Positions 1 through 8,477 of a DNA stretch of 64,000 nt are shown one piece after another; the first letter of the stretch is position 1; every line of letters begins with the position of its first letter. The position numbers and the translations under genes are program-made. The stretch comes from Streptomyces coffeae (GTDB lineage Bacteria; Actinomycetota; Actinomycetes; Streptomycetales; Streptomycetaceae). The notes below the pieces were generated by a model. The model was not told the DNA's origin and ran no database searches. It was given only the letters and a program-made list of their open reading frames with translations. Location: positions 214,262-278,261 of the forward strand of contig NZ_JAERRF010000011.1 of assembly GCF_016741875.1 (NCBI RefSeq), in the 5' to 3' direction.

Positions 1-199
1 CGTAGTGGACCGAGCCCGCGTCCGGGGTGACGATCCCGGCCAGGCAGTGCAGCAGCGTGGACTTGCCGGAGCCGGACGGGCCCATGACGGCGACGACCTC
101 GCCGGGGTGGATGGAGAAGTCCGCGCCGTCGAGCGCCGGGGTGGGGCCGTACGCCTTGTGGAGGCCGTCGGCGGTGAGAAGTGAGCCCGCGGGAGTCAT
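1..199 (-). CDS. ABC transporter ATP-binding protein (N-terminal part)
   Basis: Only the first 66 or so residues lie in the window; the gene runs off the left edge. The visible part begins MTPAGSLLTADGLHKAYG and has a clear Walker A motif, GPSGSGKST, preceded by the GEVVAVM strand. This is the start of a nucleotide-binding subunit that would power an exporter (LolD/MacB-like spacing of Walker A). Its ATG overlaps the stop codon of the PadR gene (ATGA), so the two are probably co-translated and the transporter is under PadR control. The permease should lie to the left. The substrate cannot be told. Confidence 0.85.
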   Translation of the reverse strand, partial: MTPAGSLLTADGLHKAYGPTPALDGADFSIHPGEVVAVMGPSGSGKSTLLHCLAGIVTPDAGSVHY

Positions 200-729
200 G
201 AACGTACCGCCTTGCCGAGTTGGCCGAGGCGGGCCGCGGTCAGCTCCAGCCAGCGCAGATCGGCCTCGAGATGGAACAGTGCGTGGTCGCAGATGAGTTG
301 GTCGCTGAGGTCGCCCGAGCGCTTGCGCTGGGTCAGCTCGCGCATCAGCCGCAGATGCTCGGCACGCTGGACATCGAGCAGATCGGCCGCGTCGCGCCCG
401 GTGAGCAGGGCGAGGACGACCTTCGTATAGAGCACCGACTGGAGGTAGGGCTCGGGTTTCTCGGGCTGGGCGAGCCATTGCTCGACATCGGTGATGCCCG
501 CGTCGGTGATGGCGTAGCGCTTGCGCTCGGGGCCCCCGCCGTGCTCGATGCCGTCGACCTCGACGAGACCGTTCTTCAGGAGGCGGGACATGGTCGAGTA
601 GACCTGCCCGTAGTGGAGCGGGCGGTCGTGCCCGAATCGTTCGTCGAAAGCCCGCTTGAGGTCGTAGCCGTGGCGCGGGCCGGACTCCAGGAGTCCGAGC
701 AGGGTGTGGCCGATGGACATGCGCGGCAC
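196..729 (-). CDS. PadR family transcriptional regulator
   Basis: A 177-residue protein with an N-terminal PadR winged helix (GHTLLGLLESGPRHGYDLKR, then YGQVYSTMSRLLKNGLVE with the dimer-wing region following) and a C-terminal helical dimerisation part. An internal Met at residue 4 (MSIGHTLL, position 720) is an equally likely start. PadR proteins repress nearby efflux genes and are released by ligands; here the stop codon overlaps the start of an ABC ATPase gene, which fits a regulator plus exporter operon. A palindrome lies 4 bases upstream of the ORF start. The effector is unknown. Confidence 0.9.
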   Translation of the reverse strand: MPRMSIGHTLLGLLESGPRHGYDLKRAFDERFGHDRPLHYGQVYSTMSRLLKNGLVEVDGIEHGGGPERKRYAITDAGITDVEQWLAQPEKPEPYLQSVLYTKVVLALLTGRDAADLLDVQRAEHLRLMRELTQRKRSGDLSDQLICDHALFHLEADLRWLELTAARLGQLGKAVRS

Positions 730-732
730 TCT

Positions 733-754
733 ACACGATGGGTATACGTCGTGT
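733..754. promoter_or_regulatory. Candidate PadR operator
   Basis: Inverted repeat ACACGA-N10-TCGTGT (733-738 and 749-754) just upstream of the padR start, with a GTATAC palindrome in the spacer. PadR proteins commonly bind dyads in their own promoters, so autoregulation of the padR-ABC operon is inferred. Confidence 0.45.
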
Positions 755-825
755 GTATAGATGCGCTGAATAGATCGTTTACGCAGGTCAACAAGGTGTG
801 GAGGGCAGGACTTCCTCGGACCCGG

Positions 826-1122
826 TCAGTCCGTCTTGTCCGGGGCGGTATCGCGCGGCGGGCGGCCGCGGCGCGGGATCGGCCGCGCCGACCCCGGCAG
901 CCGGCCCGCGTCCGAGAGCGCCTTGCGCAGCAGGAACTCGATCTGTGCGTTGGCGCTGCGCAGTTCGTCGTTGGCCCAGCGCGCGAGCGCGTCGTGCACG
1001 GCCGGATCGAGCCGCAGCAGCATCTGCTTGCGCTGCTGCCGCGGCCGGCGCGGCTGCCGTTCGGGCGGCCGCGCCGGCTCGGCGGGCTCGGCGGGCTCGG
1101 CGGGGCGCTCGTGCCTTGTCAC
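826..1122 (-). CDS. Small basic protein with ribbon-helix-helix-like segment
   Basis: A 98-residue protein starting at GTG 1122, whose first bases overlap the TGA of the SPFH gene (GTGA), so it is translationally coupled. The N-terminus is a Pro/Glu/Ala/Arg linker; the middle (QMLLRLDPAVHDALARWAND, then ELRSANAQIEFLLRKAL) has the pattern of an RHH/Arc-type DNA-binding fold: a short basic strand followed by two helices. The C-terminus is basic. It could be a DNA-binding regulator of its own operon. The longer reading of this frame, upstream into the SPFH gene, is only a shadow. Confidence 0.7.
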   Translation of the reverse strand: MTRHERPAEPAEPAEPARPPERQPRRPRQQRKQMLLRLDPAVHDALARWANDELRSANAQIEFLLRKALSDAGRLPGSARPIPRRGRPPRDTAPDKTD

Positions 1123-2048
1123 TGGTAGAGGGTGCCGGTGTTGAGGACGGGCTGCGGCGAACGGTCCCCGCACAGCACCACCATCAGATTGCTGACCATG
1201 GCGGCCTTGCGCTCCTCGTCCAACTCCACGATCTGCTCCTCGGTGATCCGGGCCAGTGCGGCCTCGACCATGCCGACCGCGCCGTCCACGATGTGGCGGC
1301 GCGCGGCGACCACGGCGCCCGCCTGCTGCCGCTGGAGCATCGCGGAGGCGATCTCCGGGGCGTAGGCGAGGTGGGTGAAGCGCGATTCGACGATGCGCAC
1401 ACCCGCCGCCTCGACCCGGGCGTGCAGCTCCGCGGCCAGCTTCTCGGTGATCTCCTCGGCGTTCCCGCGCAGCGACAGGCCGTCCTCCTCGTGGGCGTCG
1501 TAGGGGTACTCGATGGCGATATGCCGCACCGCCGCCTCGGTCTGGGTGGCGACGAACTCCAGGAAGTCGTCCACCGCGAACAGGGCCTGCGCGGTGTCCT
1601 CCACCTTCCATACGACCACCGCGGCCAGCTCGATCGGATTGCCGTACGCGTCATTGACCTTGAGCACCGCGGTCTCGTGGTTGCGCACCCGGGTGGAGAT
1701 CTTCTCCCGGCTGGTGAGCGGGTTCACCCAGCGCAGACCGTCGGTACGGATGGTGCCGCGGTAGCGGCCGAAGAGCTGGACCACCCGGGCCTCGCCCGGG
1801 GCGATGGTGTTCAGTCCGCACATCGTGATCAGCGCGGTGAGGGCCACCGCGATCCCGGAGACGATCAGCGCGGTGGATCCGGCGCCCTTGTGCTCGGAGG
1901 CGACCGCCGCCCCGGCGAGGATCAGCCCGACCCCGGCGGCCAGCCCGGCCAGTCCGCCGAGCAGGGCGAGGCCGCCGCTGACATGGCGGGCGGGCCGCTC
2001 TTCTATCCGGGGTTCGGCAAGGGGTGCTGCGGATGTGGCATCGGACAT
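1119..2048 (-). CDS. SPFH/prohibitin-family membrane protein
   Basis: About 309 residues from MSDATSAAPL (ATG 2048, with a GGGGA ribosome-binding site); an in-frame upstream ATG at 2108 has no good site. Two hydrophobic segments near residues 25-75 (LALLGGLAGLAAGVGLILAG and ALIVSGIAVALTALITMCGL) are followed by an SPFH/Band 7 domain (VVQLFGRYRGTIRTDGLRWV, then the VRNHETAVLKVNDAYGNPIE region). SPFH proteins form membrane microdomain scaffolds and often guard or organise proteases and stress complexes. It overlaps the downstream RHH gene by the GTGA quartet. No protease partner is seen in the window. Confidence 0.88.
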   Translation of the reverse strand: MSDATSAAPLAEPRIEERPARHVSGGLALLGGLAGLAAGVGLILAGAAVASEHKGAGSTALIVSGIAVALTALITMCGLNTIAPGEARVVQLFGRYRGTIRTDGLRWVNPLTSREKISTRVRNHETAVLKVNDAYGNPIELAAVVVWKVEDTAQALFAVDDFLEFVATQTEAAVRHIAIEYPYDAHEEDGLSLRGNAEEITEKLAAELHARVEAAGVRIVESRFTHLAYAPEIASAMLQRQQAGAVVAARRHIVDGAVGMVEAALARITEEQIVELDEERKAAMVSNLMVVLCGDRSPQPVLNTGTLYQ

Positions 2049-2106
2049 GGCGGTCCCCGTGGTCTCTCGAAGGTCCGGCGCTGTGATCCAGTGACCGGCG
2101 GCTAGC

Positions 2107-2122
2107 AAAGTGATAGCACTTT
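2107..2122. promoter_or_regulatory. Palindrome upstream of SPFH-RHH operon
   Basis: AAAGTG-ATAG-CACTTT is a perfect 6-bp dyad with a 4-bp spacer, 59 bases upstream of the SPFH start. It lies in an AT-richer stretch in the divergent region with the PBP gene. The coupled RHH protein is an obvious candidate to bind it. Confidence 0.45.
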
Positions 2123-2285
2123 AACGCATCTGACAACCTTGCGCGCCCCTCAGCCGTCAGTTCCCTTGAGGTGGGTGCTCTTTGTCACCATCCGAAAACG
2201 CAAGATCGATGAGTATGTGAGGGTTGTTGCGGTGTTAGCTTCGTGAGCTGGGCTGGGGAGCTGACTGACTGGAGCGGCAGGAGAG

Positions 2286-4526
2286 ATGGGTAGAGCGGAA
2301 GAGCGGCGCGCACGGCAACAGGGCGCCCGCAAGGCCAAGAAGGCCGGAACGAAGGGGGGCATACGCCGCTTCTTCACCTGGAAGAAGATCCTCGCGTATG
2401 TGATTTCCTTCTGCGCACTGCTCGTCGGAGCGTTCTTCGCGCTCTATCTGTGGGTGGATGTGCCCGGCGCCAATGCCGAGGCCAGGGCGCAGGCCAACAT
2501 CTACAAGTACAGCGACGGCACGATCATGGCGAAGACGGGCGACATCAACCGTGAGTCCGTACCGCTGTCCAAGATCGACAAGGCGGTGCAGCACACCTTC
2601 GTCGCCGCGGAGAACAAGGACTTCTACACCGACTCCGGTGTCTCCTTCAGCGGCACCGTCCGCGGCCTGATCAACACCGCGCTCGGCCGGGGCAAGCAGG
2701 GTGGCTCGACCATCACCCAGCAGTATGTGAAGAACTACTACCTCAGCCAGGAGCAGACGGTCAGCCGCAAGGCCAAGGAGCTGGTGATCTCCCTCAAGGT
2801 GGATCAGCAGAAGTCCAAGGACTACATCCTGGCCGGGTACATCAACACCAGCTACTACGGCCGGAACGCCTACGGCATCCAGGCCGCCGCCCGCGCGTAC
2901 TACAACAAGGACGCCGAGAAGCTCACCGTGGCGGAGGGCGCCTATCTCGCCGCTCTGCTCCAGGCGCCCAGCCAGTACGACTACTCGACCGCGGGTCCCA
3001 ACGGCAAGAAGCTGGTCGAGGCCCGCTGGAACTACATCCTCAACAACATGGTCGAGAAGGGCTGGCTGTCCAAGAGTGATCGTGCGGGCATGAAGTTCAA
3101 GAAGCCCGGCGATCCCCGCCCCATCCCCGGACTCGAGGGCCAGACCGGGTACTTCATCGCCGCCGCCAAGAAGGAGCTCTTCAAGGCCGGTGTGGACGAG
3201 AAGGAGTTCGAGGCCGGCGGCTGGACCATCACCACCAACATCGACCGCAAGAAGCAGAAGTCGCTGGAGAAGGCGGTCCGCACCCAGCTGACCGACAAAC
3301 TCGCCCCGAAAAAGCGCACGGTCGACAAGCACGCCCAGGTCGGCGCGGTCTCGGTGGACCCCAAGACCGGTGGTGTGGTGGCCATGTACGGCGGCAAGGG
3401 CTACACCAAGCACTGGATCAACAACGCGACCCGTGAGGACTACCAGCCCGCCTCCACCTTCAAGCCGCTGATCCTCGCCTCCGCGCTGGAGAACGACTCC
3501 ACCACCCAGGACGGCACGCCGATCACCGCCAACACCGAGTACGACGGCACCAGCAAGCGGCCGGTGAAGAGCAGCACCGGCCCCGTCGGCTTCTCCCCGC
3601 CCAACGAGGACAACATCTCCTACGGCCCGGTCAGCGTCCAGAAGGCGATGAACCACTCGGTCAACTCCGTCTACGCGCAGATGGCCGTGGACGTGGGCCT
3701 GTCCAAGGTCAAGCAGACCGCCGTCGACCTCGGGATGAACGGGAAGGCCGGAGGCTTCGGCGAGAACCCGTCGATGTCGCTGGGGGTGATGGGCGCCAGC
3801 CCGTACGACATGGCGGGGGTCTACGCGACCCTCGACAACCACGGCAAGAAGGTCACCCCGGCGATCGTGAAGTCCGCCGAGAAGGGCGACGAGAAGGCCG
3901 AACTGCCCGACCCGACCACCGGTCAGGCGATCAGCCGCCCCGCCGCCGACTCCGTCACCTCCGTCCTCACCGGTGTGGTCGCCGACGGCACCGGTAAGGC
4001 CGTGCAGCGCCAGGGCATGGACGTGGCGGGCAAGACCGGCACCTCGGACGACAACAAGTCGGCCTGGTTCACCGGTTACACCCCGGGTCTGGTCACCTCC
4101 GTCGGCATGTTCGGCGAGGTGCCCGGCGGCAAGCAGACCACCCTCCGGGGCGCCGGTGGCGGCGGCCGCGTCAACGGCGGCGACTACCCGGCCTCGATCT
4201 GGGCGGCGTACATGGGCGTCGCGGCGGACGACACGAAGGACACCGAGTTCGATCTGGACACGGACATGGGGGCCGCGGTACCGCCGCCCACCTCGCAGTC
4301 CCCGTCCGAGTCGCCGACGGCGACACCGACCAAGTCGCCGACGGCGACACCGACCAAGTCGCCGACCGCGTCACCGAGCGAGTCGGAGACCAAGTCGCCG
4401 ACCCCGACGGTGACGCCGTCCCAGTCCACGACCACCCCGCCCGGTGGGGGGACGCCGTCCACCCCGACGACCCCGACCACCCCGACCGGCGAGGCCGACA
4501 CCGGTAACAAACGGCAGAAGCCGTAA
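2286..4526 (+). CDS. Class A penicillin-binding protein (transglycosylase/transpeptidase)
   Basis: A 746-residue bifunctional peptidoglycan synthase. There is a basic cytoplasmic tail, a TM helix near residues 37-60 (ILAYVISFCALLVGAFFALY), and a GT51 transglycosylase domain with AAENKDFYTDSGVSF and GGSTITQQYVKN. The transpeptidase domain has the active-site serine in PASTFKPL, SVN, and KTGTSDDN. The last 80 residues or so are a Pro/Ser/Thr-rich tail with octapeptide repeats, likely wall-spanning or glycosylated. A GGAG ribosome-binding site precedes the ATG. It is divergent from the SPFH gene and ends at a strong shared terminator. Confidence 0.95.
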   Translation: MGRAEERRARQQGARKAKKAGTKGGIRRFFTWKKILAYVISFCALLVGAFFALYLWVDVPGANAEARAQANIYKYSDGTIMAKTGDINRESVPLSKIDKAVQHTFVAAENKDFYTDSGVSFSGTVRGLINTALGRGKQGGSTITQQYVKNYYLSQEQTVSRKAKELVISLKVDQQKSKDYILAGYINTSYYGRNAYGIQAAARAYYNKDAEKLTVAEGAYLAALLQAPSQYDYSTAGPNGKKLVEARWNYILNNMVEKGWLSKSDRAGMKFKKPGDPRPIPGLEGQTGYFIAAAKKELFKAGVDEKEFEAGGWTITTNIDRKKQKSLEKAVRTQLTDKLAPKKRTVDKHAQVGAVSVDPKTGGVVAMYGGKGYTKHWINNATREDYQPASTFKPLILASALENDSTTQDGTPITANTEYDGTSKRPVKSSTGPVGFSPPNEDNISYGPVSVQKAMNHSVNSVYAQMAVDVGLSKVKQTAVDLGMNGKAGGFGENPSMSLGVMGASPYDMAGVYATLDNHGKKVTPAIVKSAEKGDEKAELPDPTTGQAISRPAADSVTSVLTGVVADGTGKAVQRQGMDVAGKTGTSDDNKSAWFTGYTPGLVTSVGMFGEVPGGKQTTLRGAGGGGRVNGGDYPASIWAAYMGVAADDTKDTEFDLDTDMGAAVPPPTSQSPSESPTATPTKSPTATPTKSPTASPSESETKSPTPTVTPSQSTTTPPGGGTPSTPTTPTTPTGEADTGNKRQKP
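4311..4358 (+). repeat. 24-bp tandem repeat in PBP tail
   Basis: Two perfect copies of a 24-base unit (4311-4334 and 4335-4358), with a degenerate third copy after them, encode the octapeptide SPTATPTK twice and then SPTASPSE. This makes a low-complexity extracytoplasmic tail whose length may vary between strains. Confidence 0.85.
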
Positions 4527-4534
4527 ACGCGCCC

Positions 4535-4569
4535 CGGGCCCCGAACCGCTCCTCGCGGTTCGGGGCCCG
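4535..4569. terminator. Bidirectional terminator, PBP / phosphatase
   Basis: A perfect 15-bp stem (4535-4549 with 4555-4569) and a 5-base loop sit between two convergent genes. Like many Streptomyces terminators it has little T-tract. Confidence 0.85.
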
Positions 4570-4595
4570 ATGGTTTCCGGGGGCGGCGGGTCAGG

Positions 4596-6797
4596 TCAGG
4601 ACGGCAGCGCGAGCTCGAACCAGACCACCTTGCCGGTGCTCAGCCGGGTCGCGCCCCAGCGCCGCGCCATCCGGTTGACCAGGTACAGCCCGCGGCCGCC
4701 CTCGTCGGACGGCCGGGCCTGGCGCAGCCGCGGCAGCTGCGGCACATCGTCGCCGACCTCACAGCGCAGGACGTCCGTGCGCAGCAGCCGCAGGGTGATC
4801 GGCCGCTCCGCGTACCGCACCGCGTTGGTGACCACCTCGCTCACCAGCAGTTCCACCGCGTCCGTCAGATCGTCCAGATCCCAGCGGGCCAGGGCGCGGC
4901 GAGCCAGCCGACGGGCCTGCCCGGCGGTCTGCGCCTTCGGATCCAGGAACCAGTACGCGACATCGCTGGGCGCGATGCCCTCGAACCGGGCCGCCAGCAG
5001 CGCCACATCGTCATCGCGGTCGCCGGGCCCGAGCATGTCCAGCACCTCGTCGCACAGCGGCTCCAGCGGCGGCGGGTTGGGGCCGGTGAGCCGCGCGGTG
5101 GCGGTCAGCCGCTCCCGCAACTGCTCGATCCCGGTCCACACATCGCGCATCCGCGACTCGACCAGACCGTCGGTGTAGAGCATCAGGGTGGCCCCGGCCG
5201 GGGCGTCCAGCTCGACCGCCTCGAAGTCGACGCCGCCGACCCCGATCGGCGCGCCCGGCGGCACCCGCAGCACCTCGGCCCGGCCGCCCCGGTGCAGCAG
5301 CAGGGGCGGCGGATGGCCCGCGTTGGCCACCACAATGCGGTGCGCGACCGGGTCGTAGACCGCGTACATACAGGTGGCCATGCGGTCGGTGCCCAGCCGC
5401 TGGGCCTGCTCGTCGAGGTGGTGCAGCACCTCCTGCGGCGGCAGATCGAGACCGGCCAGAGTCTGTGCGGTGGTGCGCAGCTGGCCCATGATCGCGGCCG
5501 AGGTCATGGAGTGGCCCATCACATCGCCGACCACCAGCGCCACCCGGTTGCCGGGCAGCGGGATCGCGTCGTACCAGTCGCCGCCGACCCGCGCGGTTTC
5601 CGCGGCGGGCAGATAGCGGCTGGCCAGCCGGACGCCGGTGGGCTGCGGCAGCGAGTCGGGCAGCATGGTGCGCTGCAACTCGTCCGCGATGTACACCTCG
5701 CGCCCGTACAGCACCGCCTTGTCCACACCGAGCGCGGTATGGGTGGCCAGCTGGGCCGCGACCAGCAGATCGTCCGGTTCGAACGGCGGCCGGTCCGGAC
5801 GGCGGACGAACACCGCCGCGCCGATCACCCGGCGGCGGCCGCGCAGCGGCGCCAGCACGGTGCGCTGACCGGTGGCCACCGAGGGCCTTTCGCCGAGGAG
5901 TTCGGGCAGCGCGGCCCGGGCGGCCTGGGAGTCGCCGAAGACCGGCCGCACCCCGCGCAGCACCTCGGCCAGCGGACCGCCCGCCTCCACCTCGCACAGC
6001 TCGGCCGCCGGGCCGCCGCCCACGGCGGGCGAAAGATCCGGCTGGGAGGGCATCAGCGGCAGCCGGCCGCTGTCGGTGTCCGGGTCCAGCGGGATCCGGT
6101 CGGTACGGCGCAGCCGCAGCACCACCGGGCCCACCGGGCGCTCGTCGCCCACCGGCAGCGGATCGCGCAGATAGACCAGGATCGCGTCGGCGAAGGTGGG
6201 GACGGTGGCCCGGCACAGGCCGAGCACGATCTCGTCGAGGTCGATACCGCGCGCGATCCGCCGGGTCGCCGCCCCGACGAAGCGCAGCCGGTCCCCGCCG
6301 CGGTCCCGCGCGGCGGCCGTCTCGGCCGCGTCGGCGCCACCGGCGGGCGCCACCGCGGGCATCCCGCCGCCGGGCGCGGTGTACGCGACCTCACCGGCCG
6401 CCGTGGCCACCGCGTCGGGCGACTCACCGGGCTGGGTGGGGTGTTCACCCGCGGCGGCGCCGGGGCGGCCGGAATCCCGGTGCCCGGCCTCCGGGGCGCG
6501 CCGGTCCCGGTCGGGGGAGCCGTCCCGCGCTCCGGGTCGGCGTGCCGCGCCTCTGGCGGCATTGCGGTCCGCGTCCCACACAGGCTCGCCCTCCGGTGTG
6601 CCGTGCTCCGGCTGTGCCGGGTGCTCGCTGTGCGCCGCGTTCCGGCGCTCGGTACCTCCGCTGCCGCGCGGGGCAGCCGCCTGCCGCACGGCGGTCCGCG
6701 GGTCCGGGACCGCGCCGTGCGTGTCCTCGGGCATGCCCGAGGCGGCGGCAGGAGCGGCAGCCTGTCGCCTGTTGTGGGAGGTCGGGTGCTCCGTCAC
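4596..6797 (-). CDS. GAF-PP2C(SpoIIE)-HATPase phosphatase/kinase
   Basis: About 733 residues from GTG 6797 (VTEHPTSHN); a GTG at 6848 would add 17 residues but lacks a visible ribosome-binding site. A long disordered N-terminus rich in Pro/Ala/Arg/Gly (about 1-170) is followed by a GAF-like domain (around 180-360), then a SpoIIE/PP2C phosphatase domain with VGGDWYDAIPLPGNRVALVV, GDVMGH, NAGHPPPLLL and LMLYTDGLVE. A C-terminal HATPase_c domain has ELLVSEVVTNAVRYA and GGRGLYLVNRMA. Such proteins balance anti-anti-sigma phosphorylation in partner-switching networks. A sigma factor partner is not nearby. The methyltransferase lies just upstream on the same strand. Confidence 0.9.
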   Translation of the reverse strand: MTEHPTSHNRRQAAAPAAASGMPEDTHGAVPDPRTAVRQAAAPRGSGGTERRNAAHSEHPAQPEHGTPEGEPVWDADRNAARGAARRPGARDGSPDRDRRAPEAGHRDSGRPGAAAGEHPTQPGESPDAVATAAGEVAYTAPGGGMPAVAPAGGADAAETAAARDRGGDRLRFVGAATRRIARGIDLDEIVLGLCRATVPTFADAILVYLRDPLPVGDERPVGPVVLRLRRTDRIPLDPDTDSGRLPLMPSQPDLSPAVGGGPAAELCEVEAGGPLAEVLRGVRPVFGDSQAARAALPELLGERPSVATGQRTVLAPLRGRRRVIGAAVFVRRPDRPPFEPDDLLVAAQLATHTALGVDKAVLYGREVYIADELQRTMLPDSLPQPTGVRLASRYLPAAETARVGGDWYDAIPLPGNRVALVVGDVMGHSMTSAAIMGQLRTTAQTLAGLDLPPQEVLHHLDEQAQRLGTDRMATCMYAVYDPVAHRIVVANAGHPPPLLLHRGGRAEVLRVPPGAPIGVGGVDFEAVELDAPAGATLMLYTDGLVESRMRDVWTGIEQLRERLTATARLTGPNPPPLEPLCDEVLDMLGPGDRDDDVALLAARFEGIAPSDVAYWFLDPKAQTAGQARRLARRALARWDLDDLTDAVELLVSEVVTNAVRYAERPITLRLLRTDVLRCEVGDDVPQLPRLRQARPSDEGGRGLYLVNRMARRWGATRLSTGKVVWFELALPS

Positions 6798-6854
6798 GCG
6801 TGGGTTTCCATCCGTCCGGGGCCGTGCGCCCTGGTGTGGGGGGCGCACCGAGTG

Positions 6855-7574
6855 TCAGGCACGTCGTCGGCAGTGCAGATAGAGCTGGATCTCGGGTGGC
6901 ACGTCCGTGCTGGCCGGGGCGTACGCGTGCGATTCCTCCCCGGTGATCTCGAAACCCGCGTCACTGACGACCTGTCGGAGATCCTCCCGCAGATAGCCGG
7001 ATACCCGGACCGAGTTGCCGAGGAACGGGATCGCGAAGTCGTCCACGTCCGCCTCCACCATGCTGAGGGTCATCGGTCCGCCGGGTCTGAGCACCGCGTG
7101 CAGCGCGCGCAGCGCGTAGGGGATCTCCGGGCGGGGCAGCAGCACCAGCGCGAAGAAGGCGGCGATGCCGTCGAAGGGGCCGAGTTCCCGTGCCCCTCCG
7201 GGGCCGTAGCGCCCACCGGCCCGCAGATCGACGATGTCCACCTGGTGGAACTCGGCGCCGGGGACGTTGTCCCGGGCCAGCTTGAGCATGCCCGGGGAGA
7301 TGTCGATCCCGGTGACCCGGTGCCCTGCGTCGGTCAGCTGACGGGCCGTGGGCAGTCCGGTGCCGCAGCCGACATCGAGCACCCGGGAGCCGGGAGCGAG
7401 TGTGTCGGCCAGCCACTGACCGGCCTTGACCTGGCCCTCCTTGTGCGGAAAGGCTTCGTCGTAACGGTCGCCTATCGCGTCGAAGGCCTCGGCCTGGCCG
7501 CTGCGGTCCAGCGCCAGGCGGTCGAAGTCCTGGTACCCCTCGTAGCCGTCGCCGTAGTCGTCCTCACTGCTCAC
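6855..7574 (-). CDS. Class I SAM-dependent methyltransferase
   Basis: A 239-residue methyltransferase. Motif I is VLDVGCGTGLPTARQL, the acidic motif II is VTGIDISPGML, followed by AEFHQVDIVDLR; an insertion (GGRYGPGGARELG) precedes the FDGIAAFFALVLL strand. The substrate cannot be predicted. It ends close upstream of the SpoIIE-type phosphatase start, so both are probably in one transcription unit. The 133-bp gap before DUF402 on its 5' side should hold the promoter. Confidence 0.88.
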   Translation of the reverse strand: MSSEDDYGDGYEGYQDFDRLALDRSGQAEAFDAIGDRYDEAFPHKEGQVKAGQWLADTLAPGSRVLDVGCGTGLPTARQLTDAGHRVTGIDISPGMLKLARDNVPGAEFHQVDIVDLRAGGRYGPGGARELGPFDGIAAFFALVLLPRPEIPYALRALHAVLRPGGPMTLSMVEADVDDFAIPFLGNSVRVSGYLREDLRQVVSDAGFEITGEESHAYAPASTDVPPEIQLYLHCRRRA

Positions 7575-7707
7575 GACTCCGCCCCTCCTGTGACATTACG
7601 TCAGATCCTGTGCATCGTCCGTGAGTTGCGCCAGTGTCTGGTTTCCCGCGGGTGCGGTGTTCCGGACGACGATCCTACGTTTGAAACACCGGTGCACAAC
7701 AAGAGGT

Positions 7708-8409
7708 TCAGGACCTCGAGTGCGCTGACGTATGCCCCCTGTCCTTACGGTCCCAGTCCGCCGGAAGCGCGGGGACCGGCCAGGCCGGGTCGGGCCGCCA
7801 GTCCTCCCAGCCGTCCCGGAACGGCGCTCCCCACGCTTCGATGAGTCCCACGGCCGCCCGGCCGGCGGCCCGGACGCGGCGCGCCTGTGCCGCGTCCATC
7901 AGACCGGCCCGCTGGGCCTGCGCGAACTCGTCCTCGTCCTTCCATTCCCAGCCGCGGTCGGGGTAGACCGCGATGTCCAGGAAGTGGTCCTCGGAGTCCA
8001 CCCCGCCGGCCCAGCGGGCCAGCGGCTCCTCCAGGTTCACGTACCAGTTCTTGAACTGCCAGCCGTGTTCCCAGAAAAGCCACACCGACCAGGGCTCACC
8101 GGGCCGGGCCAGCTTGAGCACTCCGGTGCCCAGCCACTGGCACAGCGCGGTGGTCCGCGGCTTGGTGTAGCGGGTGGACAGCGGCTCGCGGTGCACCGAG
8201 GTGCCGTCGGTCAGCTGCGGTTTGACGCAGGGGGTGCCCGGGGCGAGCCAGACGGCCAGCAGCTCCGGGGTGTCCTCGACGACGGTCACGGGGCGGCAGA
8301 TGTGGATGCGGTCGGCGGCGTTGGCCCGGTAGCGCCACAGGATGTGGTCCCCCGGCGCCCATCGGGCGGTGCCCGCCTTCCCCGTCGTCTCCACGATGTC
8401 CGCTGTCAT
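7708..8409 (-). CDS. DUF402 domain protein
   Basis: A 233-residue protein matching the DUF402 fold: a small beta-barrel with the characteristic WSVWLFWEHGWQFKNWYVNLEEP core and HFLDIAVYPDRGWEWKDEDEF. Related proteins include nucleoside tri-/diphosphate phosphatases and RNase-fused forms; a hydrolase acting on nucleotides is possible but unproven here. It is a monocistronic-looking gene in the core block between the methyltransferase and fumC. Confidence 0.85.
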   Translation of the reverse strand: MTADIVETTGKAGTARWAPGDHILWRYRANAADRIHICRPVTVVEDTPELLAVWLAPGTPCVKPQLTDGTSVHREPLSTRYTKPRTTALCQWLGTGVLKLARPGEPWSVWLFWEHGWQFKNWYVNLEEPLARWAGGVDSEDHFLDIAVYPDRGWEWKDEDEFAQAQRAGLMDAAQARRVRAAGRAAVGLIEAWGAPFRDGWEDWRPDPAWPVPALPADWDRKDRGHTSAHSRS

Positions 8410-8477
8410 GAGCAGATCTTAGGTGTGAGCGGGCCGCGGTGCCGTGACCTATGCCGCAACGGTTGTCCCACACAAGG

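Noticed and set aside
2235..3842. 535-codon minus-strand frame
   Set aside because: Antisense to the PBP gene, no motifs, typical GC-rich shadow.
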